Assembly (NCBI GenBank): GCA_910586255.1
Contig: CAJUHR010000015.1
Coordinates: 1-64,000, forward strand
DNA length: 64,000 nucleotides
Source: an uncultured Lachnospiraceae bacterium
GTDB taxonomy: Bacteria > Bacillota > Clostridia > Lachnospirales > Lachnospiraceae
Direction: 5' to 3'
Position numbers and translations under genes: made by a program. Shown here in pieces: positions 60,756-64,000 of this stretch (position 1 is the stretch's first letter; every line of letters starts with the position of its first letter). Under the pieces are notes generated by a model that did not search any database, was not told the DNA's origin, and saw only the letters and a list, made by a program, of their open reading frames with translations.

Positions 60756-62288
60756 TTACCTTCCCACAGACTCATATTCCTTCACGATCTCCTCTGACGG
60801 AGCAGCCGTCACCAGAGAGACAATCACAATGGCCCCGCAGGCCACCAGAAATGCCGGGAGAAGTTCATAGATATTCCAGGAGCCGCCCAGGGGGCTCACC
60901 AGATATTTCCACACAAACACCATGACACCGCCGGAGACCATTCCTGCCAATGCTCCCTGGAAATTGCTCCGCTTCCAGAACAGAGCCGCCAGGACCACCG
61001 GCCCGAATGAAGCGCCAAAGCCTGCCCAGGCAAAGGACACCACATGGAACACGGAGCTGTCCGGATTCCACGCCAGCACGAGACTGACCAGGGCCACCGC
61101 CGCCACCGTCAGCCTGGCAGCCAGCATGGAGGCCTTCTCACTGAGCTTCATTCCAAAAAAGTCCTGCATCAGATTCTGGGACACCCCGGAGGCCGCCGTC
61201 AGAAGCTGAGAATCTGCCGTTGACATGGTACAGGCCAGAATCCCTGCCAGCACAATGCCTGCCACAGCCGATGCGAGAAAGCCGTATTGTCCCAGAAGCC
61301 CGGAAAGCCGGATCACCACAGTCTCTGCCTCAGAGCTGGTGGAAAACATGGGAATCTTTCCTGCAGCCGATACGCCGTAGCCGATAATCCCGATAAGGAT
61401 AGCCACAAACATAGAAATCACCACCCACAGAGACGCGATCCGCCGGGATATGCCGATCTCCTTCTCGTCCCTCATAGCCATAAACCGCAGAAGAATATGA
61501 GGCATACCGAAATATCCCAGCCCCCAGGCACACATGGAGATCATGTTTAGTGTGCCGTAGGGCGCCGCCTGTCCTAAGGCCCGGTCATGAATCATGGACA
61601 GGCTTAAATATCCATCCAAAGACCGGGCATTTTCCAGCACCACATTCCATCCTCCTGCCACGCTCACCCCGAAAAATACGATCACCACCAGGGCAATTGT
61701 CATAACAATGCTTTGAATCAGGTCCGTAGTGGACACCGCCAGGAAGCCCCCCAGCACCGTATAGCCTACAATGACCAGGGCTCCCACTATCATTGCCACA
61801 TGGTACTCCACCCCGAACAGGCTGGAAAACAGCGTTCCCACTGCCTTAAAGCCGGAGGCCGTATAAGGAATGAAAAAGATCAGAATAATAACCGCTGCTA
61901 TGCACATCAGAATATTTTTCTCATCCCGATAGCGGCGGGAAAAGAAATCCGGAATCGTAAAGGCATTGCACGCCATGGAGTATCTGCGCAGACGCTTTGC
62001 CACAATCAGCCAGTTTAAATATGTGCCTGCCGCCAGCCCGATGGCCGTCCAGCCTGCATCTGCGATTCCCGACAGATAGGCCACTCCGGGAAGTCCCATC
62101 AGCAGCCAGCTGCTCATGTCGGACGCCTCCGCGCTCATAGCCGCCACTAACGGCCCCAGCTTTCTTCCGCCCAGATAAAAGCCCTCTGCAGAACTGTCGC
62201 CTTTTCTGCTGAAATAATAACCGATGTAAATCATTAGAATCAGATAGGCTATAATCGCCAGTAAGATTCCTGTCTGTCCCGTATTCAT
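60756..62288 (-). CDS. putP: Sodium/proline symporter PutP
   Basis: 510 aa, 13 helices of the SSS family. Proline-symporter features: GGRKLGPLVAAMSAEASDMSSWLLMGLPGVAY near the start, YTVLGGFLAVSTTDLIQSIVM, and CTMSTADSQLLTAASGVSQNL. Start at ATG 62288 after GAGGAGG. It takes up proline with Na+, as nutrient or osmoprotectant. Confidence 0.95.
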   Translation of the reverse strand: MNTGQTGILLAIIAYLILMIYIGYYFSRKGDSSAEGFYLGGRKLGPLVAAMSAEASDMSSWLLMGLPGVAYLSGIADAGWTAIGLAAGTYLNWLIVAKRLRRYSMACNAFTIPDFFSRRYRDEKNILMCIAAVIILIFFIPYTASGFKAVGTLFSSLFGVEYHVAMIVGALVIVGYTVLGGFLAVSTTDLIQSIVMTIALVVIVFFGVSVAGGWNVVLENARSLDGYLSLSMIHDRALGQAAPYGTLNMISMCAWGLGYFGMPHILLRFMAMRDEKEIGISRRIASLWVVISMFVAILIGIIGYGVSAAGKIPMFSTSSEAETVVIRLSGLLGQYGFLASAVAGIVLAGILACTMSTADSQLLTAASGVSQNLMQDFFGMKLSEKASMLAARLTVAAVALVSLVLAWNPDSSVFHVVSFAWAGFGASFGPVVLAALFWKRSNFQGALAGMVSGGVMVFVWKYLVSPLGGSWNIYELLPAFLVACGAIVIVSLVTAAPSEEIVKEYESVGR

Positions 62289-62621
62289 AATTGTCCTCCT
62301 CAAAATGTACAGGCGGCACAGGAAGCCCGTGCTCTTTTCCCGCCTGTTGCTTTCGGGCCATTATATCACGTAGCAAAACAGAACACAATACAGAACGAAT
62401 TATAGACTATATTCTATACTATTTTATAATTAATTGTAAAACAATCAGTAAATGCAAGAAAATACCGCTATACGAAAACCAAAATAATTTTGTACGATTA
62501 ACAGAATAAAATTGTATATAATTCCGTACATTTCTTAATCACCGGATTGTAAAATCACGAAGAATGAAGCAATCCAAGTATCTCAGAATACTCTATAAAA
62601 TTGCAGGTCCGGCTGTATGGC
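62289..62621. promoter_or_regulatory. AT-rich upstream region of putP
   Basis: No gene. Several minus-strand promoter readings are possible near 62400-62440 (for example TTTACA, 16 bases, TATAGA); I cannot choose. TGTACG (62491-62496) and CGTACA (62525-62530) form a spaced inverted pair that might bind the TetR-type protein encoded upstream. Confidence 0.35.
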
Positions 62622-63215
62622 TCATGCTCCCTTCGGCAAAAGGCTGCTCAAAAAGGAGGGCAGCACCGAGGCGCTGTACTGCCGCAAAGAATATTCCCCG
62701 CCGCACAGACACCAGTCATACATCAGAGCTCTCTCGCTCATGGCATAGATTTTCACCATCTCACTGACACTGGAACATGAATTTAGCTGCCCTGCCTCCA
62801 TGCCCTCCCCGATAATCCGGCGCAGCAGCTTGTAGTAGGTACGGTTCCGATCCAGCAAATGCTTTTCCCCGTTGGTCACAAGCTGGGTAGACAAAAGTCT
62901 GGCCAGAAGCTCCACGGAAACGCTGTTCTCAATCATGGCAAACAGCTCTCTGTTTAAAAACAAAAGCTTCCCCATGGCATCCATCTCCGGGTCCAGCTTA
63001 AGAGACAGCTCCTCGTACTTCTCATCAAACAGGGAGCTGAGAGTGCCAAGCAGGGCATCCTTCCCGTCAAAATAGTGGTAAAAGGAACCCTTGGAGGTAC
63101 GAGATACCTCAATGATCTCCTCCACCGTAGTATCCTCATACCCCTGTTCATAAAACAGCTTCCAGGCTGCATTGACAATTCTGCTGCGGGTATTGCGGGC
63201 ATTTTTCTTGGCCAT
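62622..63215 (-). CDS. TetR-family transcriptional regulator
   Basis: 197 aa. HTH in the first 50 residues (TRSRIVNAAWKLFYEQGYEDTTVEEIIEVSRTSKGSFYHYFDGKDALL) and an all-helical ligand domain. AAAGGA site before the ATG. It is 25 bases after the carboxypeptidase gene on the same strand, and putP follows; either could be its target. Confidence 0.93.
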   Translation of the reverse strand: MAKKNARNTRSRIVNAAWKLFYEQGYEDTTVEEIIEVSRTSKGSFYHYFDGKDALLGTLSSLFDEKYEELSLKLDPEMDAMGKLLFLNRELFAMIENSVSVELLARLLSTQLVTNGEKHLLDRNRTYYKLLRRIIGEGMEAGQLNSCSSVSEMVKIYAMSERALMYDWCLCGGEYSLRQYSASVLPSFLSSLLPKGA

Positions 63216-63240
63216 ATTCGGATTCCTTTCTATGCAATCA

Positions 63241-64000
63241 TCACGGACTCTGGGACGGATTCTTTTGTACTTGCTCAGGGCTTTCCATACCGATCAATTG
63301 CTGGTAATTGGCAAATCCATAATCCAGCAGGGCCTTAGTGTCCGTGTAATGGGTCTGCTTTGACTTCATAACCACAGTAATCAGCCGCACCCCATTGCGC
63401 TCGGCTCCTGTCACCAGTGTATTTCCGGCCAGGGACGTATAACCGGTCTTTCCGCCAATAATGCCCTCATAGTAGCGGGAGTCAGACGGATACATCATCT
63501 TGTGGCCCATGGTAATGGTTTTGGCCCCTTCCTTTTTGGTCGCCGGAAAATCGTAGGTGAGAGTGGTGGAGATTCTTCTGAAAGTCTCGTTTTCAAGAGC
63601 TGCTCTCATAATCAGCGCCATATCATGAGGCGTGGTTTTATGACTGGCGTCATTAAGGCCGTGGGGATTGGCAAAATGCGTATTGGTGCAGCCTAGCTGT
63701 GCGGCCTTCTCATTCATTAGGCCTGCAAAATTTGCCACGCTCCCTGCCACATGCTCTGCCAGCCCGTTGCCGATCTCATTGGCCGACTTTAACAAAAGGC
63801 CATGGAGGCTTTGCTCCACCGTCAGACGGTCTCCCTCGGTGATTCCCAAGGATACTGCCCCGGACTCCAAATTGGTGGTGGCGGAGGCAGAAAACGTCAC
63901 CACATCCGTCAGACTGCATCTCTCCAAAACAAGAAGAGCCGTCATCACCTTGGTAATGCTGGCCGGATAAAACTGCTGATCGGCATTTTTTCCATAGAGC
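63241..64000 (-). CDS. D-alanyl-D-alanine carboxypeptidase, DacF/PBP5-like (5' end outside the window)
   Basis: The last 253 codons are in the window; the gene continues past the right edge. All three active-site motifs of the S11 family are present: SxxK as PASITKVMT close to the edge, SxN as KSANEIGNGL, and KTG as GGKTGYTSLAG. It trims the terminal D-Ala from peptidoglycan stem peptides on the outer membrane face. The C-terminus stops about 50 residues after KTG, so the beta-rich anchoring domain of longer relatives is missing or very short. Confidence 0.92.
   Translation of the reverse strand, partial: LYGKNADQQFYPASITKVMTALLVLERCSLTDVVTFSASATTNLESGAVSLGITEGDRLTVEQSLHGLLLKSANEIGNGLAEHVAGSVANFAGLMNEKAAQLGCTNTHFANPHGLNDASHKTTPHDMALIMRAALENETFRRISTTLTYDFPATKKEGAKTITMGHKMMYPSDSRYYEGIIGGKTGYTSLAGNTLVTGAERNGVRLITVVMKSKQTHYTDTKALLDYGFANYQQLIGMESPEQVQKNPSQSP

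Overview
The window looks like a chromosomal segment of a low-oxygen Firmicute, most likely a Lachnospiraceae member (Clostridium cluster XIVa, Enterocloster/Hungatella-like). The reasons are an Rnf complex, the class I heat-shock order hrcA-grpE-dnaK-dnaJ under a perfect CIRCE element, a T-box in front of a non-discriminating aspS plus gatCAB (tRNA-dependent Asn synthesis), 3D-domain secreted proteins, several TRAP transporters, clostridial-type GGAGG ribosome sites and roughly 50% GC. Most genes lie on the minus strand.

Layout. 1-7.4 kb: start of rnfD, rnfC, a 0.7-kb gene-free stretch, then dnaJ, dnaK, grpE and hrcA. 7.5-9.1 kb: two tandem secreted 3D-domain proteins on the plus strand. 9.1-16.1 kb: argH, a YfhO-type membrane protein, a GtrA-like protein and a class Ic-type aspartate aminotransferase. 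16.2-21.5 kb: gatB, gatA, gatC, aspS and their T-box leader. 21.5-30.5 kb: a catabolic operon (RidA, TRAP P/Q/M, MBL-fold hydrolase, amidohydrolase, class V aminotransferase, DUF362) with a YheO/DauR-type regulator. 30.9-34.6 kb: two M20 hydrolases around a YfcC carrier, divergent from a CdaR-type regulator, followed on the plus strand by a MATE pump, mntP and an Rpn-like nuclease. 39.4-41.5 kb: a PadR-DUF1700 module. 41.6-45.7 kb: gene remnants and a pair of zinc-ribbon/membrane/LRR genes, the second framed by inverted copies of a 117-bp repeat. 45.7-53 kb: an operon for an imported carboxylate (crotonase, FAD oxidoreductase, TRAP P/Q/M, CoA-transferase) behind a promoter carrying two palindromic operators 22 bp apart. 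53.5-56.7 kb: an AT-rich insert with an XRE membrane regulator and a type II restriction-modification pair whose nuclease gene has a single in-frame stop. 56.8-59.3 kb: a LacI regulator translationally coupled to a second CoA-transferase. 59.6-64 kb: a decayed tctA, putP, a TetR regulator and the 3' part of a D-Ala-D-Ala carboxypeptidase.

How they fit together. The heat-shock operon and the aspS/gatCAB operon have readable control elements. Three small-molecule loci (21.5-30.4, 30.9-36 and 45.7-59.3 kb) pair an uptake system with hydrolases or CoA chemistry and a dedicated regulator; the substrates cannot be read from the sequence. I infer that the LacI protein controls the 52.9-kb operon, and that the restriction-modification insert now separates regulator from target.

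The least explained signal is between the genes. A 13-base motif close to GTTACTGTTCACA recurs about eleven times in spacers. There are also several fold-back elements (30669-30858, 59462-59583, the 44082/45565 pair) and a repeat that has replaced the 5' end of tctA. No tRNA, rRNA, CRISPR array or intact transposase gene was seen.
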